Shown here in pieces: positions 16,670 through 23,621 of a stretch of DNA of 64,000 bases (the first letter of the stretch is position 1; every line of letters starts with the position of its first letter). The stretch spans positions 186,001 through 250,000 of the forward strand of contig CALXMP010000002.1 of NCBI GenBank assembly GCA_944389505.1, read 5' to 3'. Both the position numbers and the translations under genes were made by a program. The notes below the pieces were generated by a model. That model made no database searches. It had not been told where the DNA came from and worked only from the letters and a program-made list of their open reading frames with translations. The DNA is from an uncultured Spirochaetaceae bacterium. GTDB taxonomy: Bacteria; Spirochaetota; Spirochaetia; Sphaerochaetales; Sphaerochaetaceae.

Positions 16670-17893
16670 TCAGTTCTTCGCATCCCTCATTGCAGATGCC
16701 ATGAGCCTGATTGCATTGATGTTTATGAAGCCCTTGCAGTCAATCGGATGATAGCCGCCAGCCTTGTCCATCGATCCGAGGTCCTCGTTGTAGAGGGAGC
16801 AGGGGGATTCGATTCCAGCGTTGATCACATTGCCCTTGTAGAGAGCGACTGTTGCCTTGCCTGTGACGTTCTTCTGGCTCTCCTCGAAGAGTGCTGTGAG
16901 CATGTTGAACTCAGGAGCTCCCCAGTAGCCGTTGTAGATAAGCTCTGCGTATTTCGGAGAGAGCATGTCCCTGAGGTGCATAGCTTCCTTGTCCATGCAG
17001 AGACCCTCGAGGTTGTGGTGAGCCTTCCATAGGATCTCGCATCCCGGAGTCTCATATACGCCCCTGGACTTGATGCCGATGAACCTGTTCTCGACCATAT
17101 CGACCCTGCCGATTGCATTGTCATGGCCCATCTTGTTCAGGTACATGATCATCTCAACAGGCTCTGTGACAACAGTGCCATCGTTCTCGTTCTTCACAGA
17201 CACAGGTGTTCCATCCTTGAACTCGATTGTGAGTATCGTCTCCTTGTCTGCAGCCTTCTGCGGGGAGAGTGTGAGGGAATATACATCCTCAGGACACCTC
17301 TTCGAAGGATCTTCAAGAATTCCCGCTTCATGGGAGATGTGGATCATGTTCTCATCCTCGCTGTAAGGCTTCTTTGTCGTGGCCTTCACAGGGATTCCGT
17401 TCTCCTCAGCGTACTTGAGCATATCGCTTCTGCCCTCGAACTGTGAGAGCCACTCCTCATCCTTCCATGGGCTGATGATCTTAACGTCGGGCATGTTCAT
17501 GTAGTAGCCGAACTCGAACCTTACCTGGTCATTGCCCTTGCCTGTAGCTCCATGCGCTACGTACTTCGTGCCTTCCTTCTTTGCAATCTCGATATGCCTC
17601 TTCGCGATTATAGGCCTTGCAAGCGAGGTGCCGAGCATATATGTTCCCTCATAGATCGTATTGGCCTTGAGGGCAGGGTAGATATAGTCAGTGACAAGAG
17701 GCTTCTTGAGATCTTCTATATATACCTTCGAAGCGCCAGTTGCATAAGCCTTCTCCTCAATGGCCTTGTAGTCTTCGTTCTGTCCTACATCAGCAACGTA
17801 TGCGATTACATCGAATCCCTTATTTGCAAGCCATTTGAGGATAACCGAGGTATCCAGACCGCCAGAGTATGCAAGTATGACTTTATCTTTCAT
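16670..17893 (-). CDS. argG: Argininosuccinate synthase
   Basis: ArgG joins citrulline and aspartate with ATP to form argininosuccinate, the penultimate step of arginine synthesis. The start is the ATG at 17891-17893, with TAGGAG upstream; an in-frame codon further up (17911) would add six residues ahead of the conserved start. The 407-residue protein begins [18 protein letters not shown], the PP-loop ATP site. Further family blocks are [16 protein letters not shown] and [15 protein letters not shown]. Length matches the family (about 400). No argH or other arginine gene is in the window, so this is a solitary gene. Its promoter region carries several ARG-box-like palindromes and a structured RNA further upstream. 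Confidence 0.97.
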   Translation of the reverse strand: MKDKVILAYSGGLDTSVILKWLANKGFDVIAYVADVGQNEDYKAIEEKAYATGASKVYIEDLKKPLVTDYIYPALKANTIYEGTYMLGTSLARPIIAKRHIEIAKKEGTKYVAHGATGKGNDQVRFEFGYYMNMPDVKIISPWKDEEWLSQFEGRSDMLKYAEENGIPVKATTKKPYSEDENMIHISHEAGILEDPSKRCPEDVYSLTLSPQKAADKETILTIEFKDGTPVSVKNENDGTVVTEPVEMIMYLNKMGHDNAIGRVDMVENRFIGIKSRGVYETPGCEILWKAHHNLEGLCMDKEAMHLRDMLSPKYAELIYNGYWGAPEFNMLTALFEESQKNVTGKATVALYKGNVINAGIESPCSLYNEDLGSMDKAGGYHPIDCKGFININAIRLMASAMRDAKN

Positions 17894-17916
17894 TTGTTTA
17901 TCTCCTAACAACTGCC

Positions 17917-17944
17917 ATTATGCATATTCATAAATTTCTTTCAA
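17917..17944 (-). promoter_or_regulatory. argG promoter
   Basis: On the minus strand TTGAAA (17939-17944), 16 bases, CATAAT (17917-17922). The predicted start near 17910 leaves a leader of about 18 bases containing the TAGGAG ribosome-binding site. Five of six bases match consensus in each hexamer. Confidence 0.7.
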
Positions 17945-18008
17945 GTGATTTTTGAATATTTATGCATAAATTCGGTAAAAAAGGAAAATTCATGCATATT
18001 GTATGAAT
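17918..18008. promoter_or_regulatory. Cluster of three ARG-box-like palindromic sites
   Basis: Site 1 (17918-17933) has arms TTATG and CATAA and lies inside the argG promoter spacer. Site 2 (17953-17966) is TGAATATTTATGCA, close to the Bacillus ARG box form TGAAT-N4-ATGCA. Site 3 (17988-18008) has ATTCAT and ATGAAT arms nine bases apart. Centres are about 35-38 bases apart. ArgR/AhrC hexamers bind paired boxes of this kind to repress arginine synthesis. Repression of argG by an ArgR homologue is therefore inferred; the argR gene is not in this window. Confidence 0.6.
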
Positions 18009-18027
18009 ATAGGAGTGGATCATGGGC

Positions 18028-18069
18028 TGAAAAAAATAACCTCCAGGCCGGTGAGACAATCTGGAGGTT
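18028..18069 (-). terminator. Intrinsic terminator of the small RNA upstream of argG
   Basis: On the minus strand AACCTCCAG and CTGGAGGTT form a nine-pair stem (plus coordinates 18061-18069 and 18038-18046) with a 14-base loop, followed by one A and seven T residues. This is the strongest intrinsic terminator on the minus strand of this region. Confidence 0.85.
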
Positions 18070-18146
18070 TGCATCCCGGACTACACCGGAACGTCTATGG
18101 CGGTCCCTCTTCTAGGCAACCCGACTGCACGTCATTTAAGCCACTG
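18030..18146 (-). ncRNA. Structured small RNA or riboswitch-like leader, family not recognised
   Basis: A minus-strand transcript of about 117 bases is bounded by a promoter (18153-18180) and the terminator at 18028-18069. GGGTTGC (18116-18122) can pair with GCAAACC (18066-18072) with one mismatch, closing a domain. That domain holds a small hairpin CCGGTG-x-x-x-TCCGG-like (18076-18089) and an ACCG/CGGT stem. The AACC of the closing strand is also the start of the terminator stem, so domain closure and terminator are mutually exclusive. The terminator loop (CACCGG, 18048-18053) is complementary to the hairpin CCGGTG. No match to SRP, 6S, SAM, TPP, FMN, T-box or glycine elements could be recognised. 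It may regulate argG about 135 bases downstream or act as a free sRNA. Confidence 0.6.
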
Positions 18147-18152
18147 ATTAGC

Positions 18153-18180
18153 TTATAACATGAGCTGAGATATTTGTAAA
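18153..18180 (-). promoter_or_regulatory. Promoter of the small RNA
   Basis: TTTACA (18175-18180) and TTATAA (18153-18158) on the minus strand are 16 bases apart, giving a start near 18146. Confidence 0.6.
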
Positions 18181-18257
18181 TACATGATTTATATAAAAAA
18201 TCAATAATTTGATATCATTGCTCTAAGAAACGCAATGTATTGCCAATATGCCTGCCG

Positions 18258-18286
18258 TTGCCTTTATTCCCTATTTTCCTTACATT
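18258..18286 (+). promoter_or_regulatory. Probable leaderless promoter for the membrane protein at 18294
   Basis: TTGCCT (18258-18263), 17 bases, TACATT (18281-18286), and the ATG seven bases later. No Shine-Dalgarno precedes the ATG, so transcription would begin at or next to it. Confidence 0.5.
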
Positions 18287-18293
18287 ATTCTGC

Positions 18294-19058
18294 ATGAAAG
18301 GATTTTTCATAAAGAAGGCCTTCTTTGACGGCTGGGATAACCTGATTGCGATTTGTCTGATCAATATCGCATATCTCGGTCTGATCTATCTTGGTTTCAT
18401 AGTGTTCATGGGAGTTCCCTCGCTTTCTGCGCTGGCGATTCCCGTTCTGCTGCTTGTGATCTCCATATTCATGGGAGCAAGCGCATCGGCTGTCCATAAT
18501 TACTCTGATTATAAAGGCGATACATGGAGTGCCCTCAGGTATGGGCTTGTGAGGAATATAAGGCATTCGCTCTTCTTTGCTCTTCTTCTGATACTCGCAG
18601 TGCTGAATATTATCCTGATAATCCCGTTCTATCTGTCATACGGCAATGCCTTTGGCATCCTTATCTCTGTAGTACTTCTCTGGATCGAGCTTATACTCCT
18701 TCTCTGCCTGCCGTATTACTTCCCGCTGATGAACCATCTTCCGGCAGACAGGCCGCTGAAGACAGCGAAGAAGTGCTTCATCATCGTTGGAGATAACTTC
18801 GGGTTCACCATCTTCTTCTTTCTGTACAATATCGTGTGCGCAGCCATGTCTGTCTTCACGATGGGCATCATCCCCGGCATAACGGGCATGCAGCTTGCTG
18901 CAGAGGATGCCATCAGGCTCATGATGATGAAGTATGACTATCTTGAGGAGAATCCCGATGCGGACAGGAAGCATATCCCATGGGAGGATATCCTCTATGA
19001 TGAAAAGGAGAAGGTCGGTCCGAGATCGCTCAAGAACATGATCTTCCCGTGGAAGTAG
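18294..19058 (+). CDS. Multi-pass membrane protein of unknown function
   Basis: The start at the ATG 18294 gives a 254-residue protein beginning KGFFIKKAFFDGWDNL. Upstream TTG 18240 would add a hydrophobic leader but has no supporting signal. Five to six hydrophobic helices lie between about residues 20 and 215, and the last 40 residues are charged and probably cytoplasmic (HIPWEDILYDEKEKVGPRSL). The architecture loosely recalls YesL/DUF624-like membrane proteins, but I recognise no diagnostic motif. It ends three bases before the CYTH gene, so it heads an operon of four genes. Upstream signals suggest a leaderless transcript. Confidence 0.7.
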   Translation: MKGFFIKKAFFDGWDNLIAICLINIAYLGLIYLGFIVFMGVPSLSALAIPVLLLVISIFMGASASAVHNYSDYKGDTWSALRYGLVRNIRHSLFFALLLILAVLNIILIIPFYLSYGNAFGILISVVLLWIELILLLCLPYYFPLMNHLPADRPLKTAKKCFIIVGDNFGFTIFFFLYNIVCAAMSVFTMGIIPGITGMQLAAEDAIRLMMMKYDYLEENPDADRKHIPWEDILYDEKEKVGPRSLKNMIFPWK

Positions 19059-19061
19059 GCT

Positions 19062-19610
19062 ATGAGGGAAATCGAGCTTAAGGCGCATGCTGGTAATTAC
19101 GCATCGGTAAGGAAGAACCTTGAGAAGCTCCATGGGGAAGGGAAGGAGGTCCATAAATCGGACCATTACTTCAGACGCCCCGGCGAGAGCATCCAGGCTA
19201 TGAGGATCAGGTCATACAATGGCATTATCGAGATGACCTGCAAGAAGACATCTCTAGACGGGAATGGCGAGAACAACTTCGAGTATGAGTTCCAGTCCTC
19301 CCCTGATCAGCTTGAGCCTGCAATCCGCTTCTTCCATGCCCTCGGCCTTGAGGATTTCTTCATTAAGAAGAAGGATGGTCTTGAGTGGTATGGGGACGGG
19401 GCACATATCGAGCTTCTGTCCGTCAATGATCTTGGGTGGTTTCTGGAGATCGAGATACTGCTTCCCTTTGATGCACCTGAAGAGGATGTTGCAAAGGCGG
19501 GCAGGGATATCCACAGGATTCTCCATAGCGCAGGGCTTTCGGAGGAGGATATCGAGGTGCGTTCATACCGTGAGATGATACTGGAGGGTGGAAATGGAAT
19601 TCAGGGCTAG
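19062..19610 (+). CDS. CYTH-domain protein (CyaB-like class IV adenylate cyclase / triphosphatase family)
   Basis: The N-terminus MREIELKAH carries the ExExK signature of the CYTH (CyaB-thiamine triphosphatase) fold. Conserved Arg and Lys residues that line the triphosphate tunnel follow (YFRRPG, AMRIRSY, EMTCKK), then ELLSVNDLGWFLEIE. Members hydrolyse triphosphates or make cAMP using divalent metals; which reaction applies here cannot be told. The 182-residue length is typical. The next gene starts inside its 3' end (17-base overlap), suggesting coupling. It is cytoplasmic, with no signal. Confidence 0.85.
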   Translation: MREIELKAHAGNYASVRKNLEKLHGEGKEVHKSDHYFRRPGESIQAMRIRSYNGIIEMTCKKTSLDGNGENNFEYEFQSSPDQLEPAIRFFHALGLEDFFIKKKDGLEWYGDGAHIELLSVNDLGWFLEIEILLPFDAPEEDVAKAGRDIHRILHSAGLSEEDIEVRSYREMILEGGNGIQG

Positions 19611-19869
19611 CCATATACTTGTAAAGGACCAGGCGACAGCGGAGCGTCTCTATGAGCGTGTGAAGAAGGGAGAGTCCTTCCAGTCGCTTGCGCATCAGTA
19701 CTCCACATGCCCTTCGAAATCGAAGGGAGGGGACCTTGGGTGGTTCGGAGAGGGTAAGATGGTTCCTCAGTTTGAGAACGCTGTGAGGAAGATGTCTGTC
19801 GGAGCTATCTCGAAGCCTGTGAAGACGCAATTCGGCTACCACATCATAAAGAAGACCGGGGTAAGATGA
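19594..19869 (+). CDS. Single-domain parvulin peptidyl-prolyl isomerase
   Basis: The ATG at 19594 has GGAGG six bases upstream and is preferred over the GTG at 19588. The 91-residue protein is essentially one parvulin domain: [17 protein letters not shown], then [19 protein letters not shown] and the closing FGYHIIKKT. These are the hallmarks of PpiC/Pin1-type rotamases that isomerise X-Pro bonds. There is no signal peptide, so it acts in the cytoplasm, unlike the SurA-like protein at 29155. It overlaps rnhA by 4 bases (ATGA). Confidence 0.92.
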   Translation: MEFRASHILVKDQATAERLYERVKKGESFQSLAHQYSTCPSKSKGGDLGWFGEGKMVPQFENAVRKMSVGAISKPVKTQFGYHIIKKTGVR

Positions 19870-20309
19870 AGAAGGTCACCATATACACCGATGGAGCATG
19901 CTCCGGCAATCCAGGCCCCGGCGGGTGGGGGGCTATCCTTTCATATAACGGACATACGAAGGAGCTTTCGGGCGGAGATCCCGCTACGACGAACAACCGC
20001 ATGGAGCTGATGGGCGCTATCTCTGCGCTTGAGGCCCTGACAGAGCCTTGCGAGGTTGAGCTCTACTCCGATTCAAAGTATCTTGTCGATTCAGTTACGA
20101 AAGGTTGGCTCTCATCTTGGGTTAAGCAGGGATTCCTCAGAAAGGGAAAGCCCGTTCCCAATACCGATCTCTGGAAGCGCCTTCTTGTCCTGCTCGACAG
20201 GCATCAAGTGGCATTCATCTGGGTCAAGGGCCATGCTGAGAATGAGTTCAACAACAGATGCGATGAGCTTGCCGTTGCCCAGTGGAAGAGCATCAGGTCC
20301 AGCTTATAA
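19866..20309 (+). CDS. rnhA: Ribonuclease HI
   Basis: RNase HI cuts the RNA strand of RNA-DNA hybrids, removing primers and R-loops. The 147-residue protein begins [21 protein letters not shown] with the first catalytic Asp. The catalytic Glu lies in NNRMELMGA, the second Asp in [10 protein letters not shown], and the His-Asp pair in [15 protein letters not shown]. All four catalytic residues are present, and length is normal. The gene overlaps the parvulin gene by 4 bases and the convergent TPR lipoprotein gene by 17. Confidence 0.97.
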   Translation: MKKVTIYTDGACSGNPGPGGWGAILSYNGHTKELSGGDPATTNNRMELMGAISALEALTEPCEVELYSDSKYLVDSVTKGWLSSWVKQGFLRKGKPVPNTDLWKRLLVLLDRHQVAFIWVKGHAENEFNNRCDELAVAQWKSIRSSL

Positions 20310-20916
20310 GCCCTTCGCCGTTAAGTATCCTGAGAGGATCGTATAGGGCAGGCGGTACATTCCATGGTCTTTCAGGAAGCTTCTCCTCATCGGATGTCTT
20401 GTCGATTGAATCGTAGAATTCGCTGTAATCGGCCATGACGGAGAGCGCCTCCGGATCGGACGGCGTGCGTCTGAGTATCTCCATGGCCATGTCCTTTGCC
20501 TTCTCGTCCATGCCCATATCGCGGTAATAGAGGGCAAGTATTCCCCTTATATCATTATTGCCGGGATCGGCATCGAGAATGGAGAGAAGCTCTCTCTCAT
20601 AGCTTGCCAGCATCCTAGCTTCCCTGTATGCATAGGCCTTGAGGTATCTGAAGCGGAGCATATCGGGATAGAGCTCGAGCGCTTTGTCAGCTGTCTCTAT
20701 CGCCTTCTCGTATTCACCGGCTTCAAGGTAGGAATAGGCGAGGTTGTAGTAGAGCTTCTCCGAATCTGAATGCTCCAGCCCCCGCTCATAGACAGCTGCG
20801 GCCTCAAGCCCTGTAAGCTGATACCCTTCCTCCAGATATGGATCGATACTCAAGCTGCTGCATCCTGCAAGGATGGCCGCTGTAAAGATAAGTATTGCTG
20901 AGACTCTGCTGCCCAT
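20293..20916 (-). CDS. TPR-repeat lipoprotein
   Basis: The 207-residue protein has a lipoprotein signal with lipobox LAGC (Cys 19). Three to four tetratricopeptide repeats follow, for example [38 protein letters not shown] and [20 protein letters not shown] lipoproteins act as protein-interaction scaffolds in the periplasm, often with BAM or lipoprotein machinery, but no partner can be named. The ATG has no well-placed Shine-Dalgarno. TAACAT ends six bases before it and TTGATT lies 18 bases further up, so a leaderless transcript is likely. Its 3' end overlaps rnhA by 17 bases. Confidence 0.85.
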   Translation of the reverse strand: MGSRVSAILIFTAAILAGCSSLSIDPYLEEGYQLTGLEAAAVYERGLEHSDSEKLYYNLAYSYLEAGEYEKAIETADKALELYPDMLRFRYLKAYAYREARMLASYERELLSILDADPGNNDIRGILALYYRDMGMDEKAKDMAMEILRRTPSDPEALSVMADYSEFYDSIDKTSDEEKLPERPWNVPPALYDPLRILNGEGLISWT

Positions 20917-20922
20917 GCTGGA

Positions 20923-20952
20923 ATGTTACTCCATTGTCACATGGGGAATCAA
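20923..20952 (-). promoter_or_regulatory. Probable leaderless promoter of the TPR lipoprotein gene
   Basis: TTGATT (20947-20952), 18 bases, TAACAT (20923-20928) on the minus strand, with the ATG six bases downstream. Confidence 0.5.
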
Positions 20953-20981
20953 CGATGCATGGTGATTATAATCGCTTTATC

Positions 20982-20990
20982 TGCTATACT
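20982..20990 (+). promoter_or_regulatory. Extended -10 of the adk promoter
   Basis: TGCTATACT is an extended -10 (TG-n-TATACT). The -35 region is poor, which extended -10 promoters tolerate. GAGGTG then precedes the ATG at 21008. Confidence 0.5.
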
Positions 20991-21007
20991 CACCATGAGG
21001 TGAATAT

Positions 21008-21637
21008 ATGAATATTGTGCTTTTAGGCCCTCCGGGGGCAGGAAAGGGAACGGTTGCGGCTCTTCTCAAGAAGGAGCTCGATGTACCGCATATCTCAACA
21101 GGTGATATCTTCCGCGAGAACATCAAGAACGGAACAGAGCTCGGAAAGAAGGTCGAGGCGATCATGGCTTCCGGCGGTCTTGTTCCAGATGATGTCACAT
21201 GCGAGATGGTCCGCGACAGGCTTTCAAAGGATGATACAGCCAATGGCTATATCCTCGATGGCTTCCCGAGGACGATTGCCCAGGCTGAGGCTCTTTCCGG
21301 CATCGATGATATCGACTATGTGCTGAACTTCGTGCTTGACGAGGAGGAGATCGTTAGAAGGCTTTCCGGCCGCCGTCTCTGCAAGTCAACAGGAAGGATC
21401 TATCACATCGTAACGAATCCTCCGAAGAAGGAAGGAATCGATGATGAGACAGGCGAGCCGCTGATCCAGCGCGATGATGACAAGCCCGAGGCCATCAGGC
21501 ACCGCCTCGAGGTCTATAAGGCTTCCACAGAGCCTCTCATCGGCTACTATAAGGAGAAGGGTCTCCTTGTCGATATCGATGCATCGGTATCTCCCGAGGA
21601 AGTGCTTGCTTCGATAATCAAGGCTGTAAATCGCTGA
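21008..21637 (+). CDS. adk: Adenylate kinase
   Basis: Adk converts ATP plus AMP to two ADP. The P-loop GPPGAGKGT lies at residues 7-15, followed by STGDIFRENI, DGFPRTIAQAE and RLSGRRLCK. The 209-residue protein has a long LID domain (RLCKSTGRIYHIVTNPPKK) without the four-cysteine zinc site of Gram-positive enzymes. The start is preceded by GAGGTG. It is a monocistronic unit between the TPR gene and the glycosidase. Confidence 0.97.
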   Translation: MNIVLLGPPGAGKGTVAALLKKELDVPHISTGDIFRENIKNGTELGKKVEAIMASGGLVPDDVTCEMVRDRLSKDDTANGYILDGFPRTIAQAEALSGIDDIDYVLNFVLDEEEIVRRLSGRRLCKSTGRIYHIVTNPPKKEGIDDETGEPLIQRDDDKPEAIRHRLEVYKASTEPLIGYYKEKGLLVDIDASVSPEEVLASIIKAVNR

Positions 21638-21656
21638 TTTTATGCATTTTATCCTG

Positions 21657-21682
21657 CCCTGGGTGATATAATATGCCCAGGG
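21657..21682 (+). promoter_or_regulatory. GH13 gene promoter with operator arms flanking the -10
   Basis: A perfect TATAAT (21667-21672) lies between CCCTGGG (21657-21663) and CCCAGGG (21676-21682), an inverted repeat with a 12-base spacer. A dimeric repressor on these arms would cover the -10. The -35 is weak (GCATTT), hinting at an activator or low basal activity. The transcript would start near 21679, leaving about ten bases before the ATG. Confidence 0.6.
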
Positions 21683-21688
21683 TATTCT

Positions 21689-23563
21689 ATGCTTGATATA
21701 AAGGTATTCTCATCTTTTTCGGATATCTTCGTCTCTCCGCTCTTCCCGAAGGAAGGCGATGAGATCTCGCTTTCGATTGCATTCTCATCCCCGCCAGATG
21801 GAGTCCTGTTAAGGGCTGACAGCGCATCAGGCTATCTCTGGTCCTATCCGATGTCAGAGGATGGAACGGTAAATGGCGCAAGGCGCTATACCGCGCGATG
21901 CCGCATCCCCGCATCCCAGGAGATATTCCATTACTTCTTCGTATTCTTCTACCGCGGAAGGAGCTATTACTACTCCCAGCGAGGTGTCGCAAGGAGCGTT
22001 CCTCCCGTCATTGACAGGTTCTCGCTGATTCCTTCGGTCGATGCCCCTTCCTGGGTTGCATCGTCAACGTGCTATCAGATATTCCCTGACCGCTTCTTCT
22101 CCGGAGATCCCTCCGCAGGAGCGAAGGATGGCGAGTATGAGTATGATGGCGGCAGAGTGACGACCCCCGAGTGGGACTCTGTCCCGAAGAACTTCGAGAG
22201 CTCCCGCTGCCTCGATTTCTACAATGGAGACCTTAAAGGAATAGCCGACAAGGCCGATTATCTTTCATCGCTTGGAATCACTGCAGTCTATATCAATCCA
22301 GTCAATGATGCGCGGACTGTCCACCGCTACGATGCTGCCGATTTCTTCCACACTGATCCGAAGCTTGGTGGTGATGAGGCTCTCCAGAATATGATCAGGG
22401 TTCTCCATGAGCATGGGATACGCGTGATCCTCGACATCTCGATAAACCATACAGGCATATGCTCCGAGTGGTATAAAAAGGCCGTCTCAGATCCAGATAG
22501 CGAAGAGGCATCTTTCTATGCCCATGACAGCAATGGAGGAATAAGGTTCTGGAACGGAGTCGGAACGCTCCCTGAGCTCGATTACCGCTCAGAGCGTCTT
22601 AGAGATCTAATATACAGGAATCCTGATTCCGCTATGCAGAAGTTCATAAGGCCGCCATTCGGCATTGATGGATGGAGGCTCGATGTCGCCCCGGAGGTTG
22701 GACGCTCGGGCGATGTGCAGCTCTCTCCTGAGATCTGGAGGGATGTCCGTGCATCGCTCAAGGGAATCAGGCCCGATCTCTACCTCGTCGGCGAGGACTG
22801 GGATGATAGCCGCATCTATCTCTCCGGAGACATGTGGGATGGGACGATGAACTACTTCGGGGCAGGGCGCATCATCCGCAGCTGGATGGGCGAGAGGGAC
22901 AGATTCCTCTCCGCAGGCTGGGGCTTCGATCCGGAACGGGAGGCTGAGTGGAGCGGAGGAGAGACTGCAGAGGCTCTCTGCAATGCCATCATGGCTGTCC
23001 CTTCGCAATCTGCATTCTTCCAGATGAACCTCTTTGATTCCCATGATACCCCAAGGCTTCATAGCAATGCCGCGATAATGGATCCGGTCCTGTACCATGG
23101 CGCTGTCATAGCGCTCTTCATGCTTCCAGGCATGCCCTCCATATACTATGGCGATGAGATAGGGATTGGAGGAAGGATGGGCTCCCCAGAAGGCTGCCGC
23201 TATCCTATGGAATGGAATGAGGAGAGATGGGACCGGGAGCGCCTCAGGCTCTATTCGGAAATGGCCAGCATCAGGAAGATGGATTTCTTCCCGTATTCCG
23301 CATTCAGAGCCGAGGAGATAGACAATGATGCATTCGTGCTCTTCCGTATAGGGCGTGGCAAGGCAATTGCTGCTATAATAAACAGATGCCCACGCGAGCG
23401 CCATGTCACGATTGACAGCTTCATGCTTCCGCATGGCAGCTGCAGGATCCTCTATGGCGATGCCGATGCATCGGTCTCAGATGGTTCTCTGACTGTCAGG
23501 CTTGCCGCGAAGGAGAGCGCTGTTCTCTATCTAGCAGATACTTCGGTGCCTGAGAAGAGCTGA
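21689..23563 (+). CDS. GH13 alpha-glucan hydrolase (neopullulanase/cyclomaltodextrinase-like)
   Basis: The 624-residue enzyme has an N-terminal beta-sandwich of about 110 residues, as in GH13_20 cyclomaltodextrinases. A TIM barrel follows (YQIFPDRFFSGDPS near residue 130) and a short C-terminal sandwich ends it. Conserved region I is DISINHTG. Region II, GWRLDVAPEVG, holds the nucleophile Asp; region III, LVGEDWDD, the acid Glu; region IV, FDSHDTPR, the third Asp. No signal peptide is present, so it degrades short maltodextrins or stored glucan in the cytoplasm. ATG 21689 is chosen; AGGG lies upstream. It stands alone with a palindrome-flanked promoter. Confidence 0.9.
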   Translation: MLDIKVFSSFSDIFVSPLFPKEGDEISLSIAFSSPPDGVLLRADSASGYLWSYPMSEDGTVNGARRYTARCRIPASQEIFHYFFVFFYRGRSYYYSQRGVARSVPPVIDRFSLIPSVDAPSWVASSTCYQIFPDRFFSGDPSAGAKDGEYEYDGGRVTTPEWDSVPKNFESSRCLDFYNGDLKGIADKADYLSSLGITAVYINPVNDARTVHRYDAADFFHTDPKLGGDEALQNMIRVLHEHGIRVILDISINHTGICSEWYKKAVSDPDSEEASFYAHDSNGGIRFWNGVGTLPELDYRSERLRDLIYRNPDSAMQKFIRPPFGIDGWRLDVAPEVGRSGDVQLSPEIWRDVRASLKGIRPDLYLVGEDWDDSRIYLSGDMWDGTMNYFGAGRIIRSWMGERDRFLSAGWGFDPEREAEWSGGETAEALCNAIMAVPSQSAFFQMNLFDSHDTPRLHSNAAIMDPVLYHGAVIALFMLPGMPSIYYGDEIGIGGRMGSPEGCRYPMEWNEERWDRERLRLYSEMASIRKMDFFPYSAFRAEEIDNDAFVLFRIGRGKAIAAIINRCPRERHVTIDSFMLPHGSCRILYGDADASVSDGSLTVRLAAKESAVLYLADTSVPEKS

Positions 23564-23569
23564 ATCATA

Positions 23570-23598
23570 TTGCCCTAAAATCCGTTTTATGAGATAAA
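23570..23598 (+). promoter_or_regulatory. Possible guaB promoter
   Basis: TTGCCC (23570-23575), 17 bases, GATAAA (23593-23598). AAGGAG follows before the guaB ATG. Matches are moderate. Confidence 0.35.
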
Positions 23599-23621
23599 TG
23601 ATAGGCCAAGGAGAATAATCC

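Noticed and set aside
18140-18146. GCCACTG on the plus strand, a cobalamin-riboswitch-like word, and CCGGTG/TCCGG on the minus strand
   Set aside because: The two lie on opposite strands and the conserved B12 box and other core elements are missing, so a cobalamin riboswitch cannot be supported.
18030-18146. Could the small RNA be the SRP 4.5S RNA?
   Set aside because: Size fits, but the conserved GGAAGGAAGCAG-type apical loop is absent on either strand.
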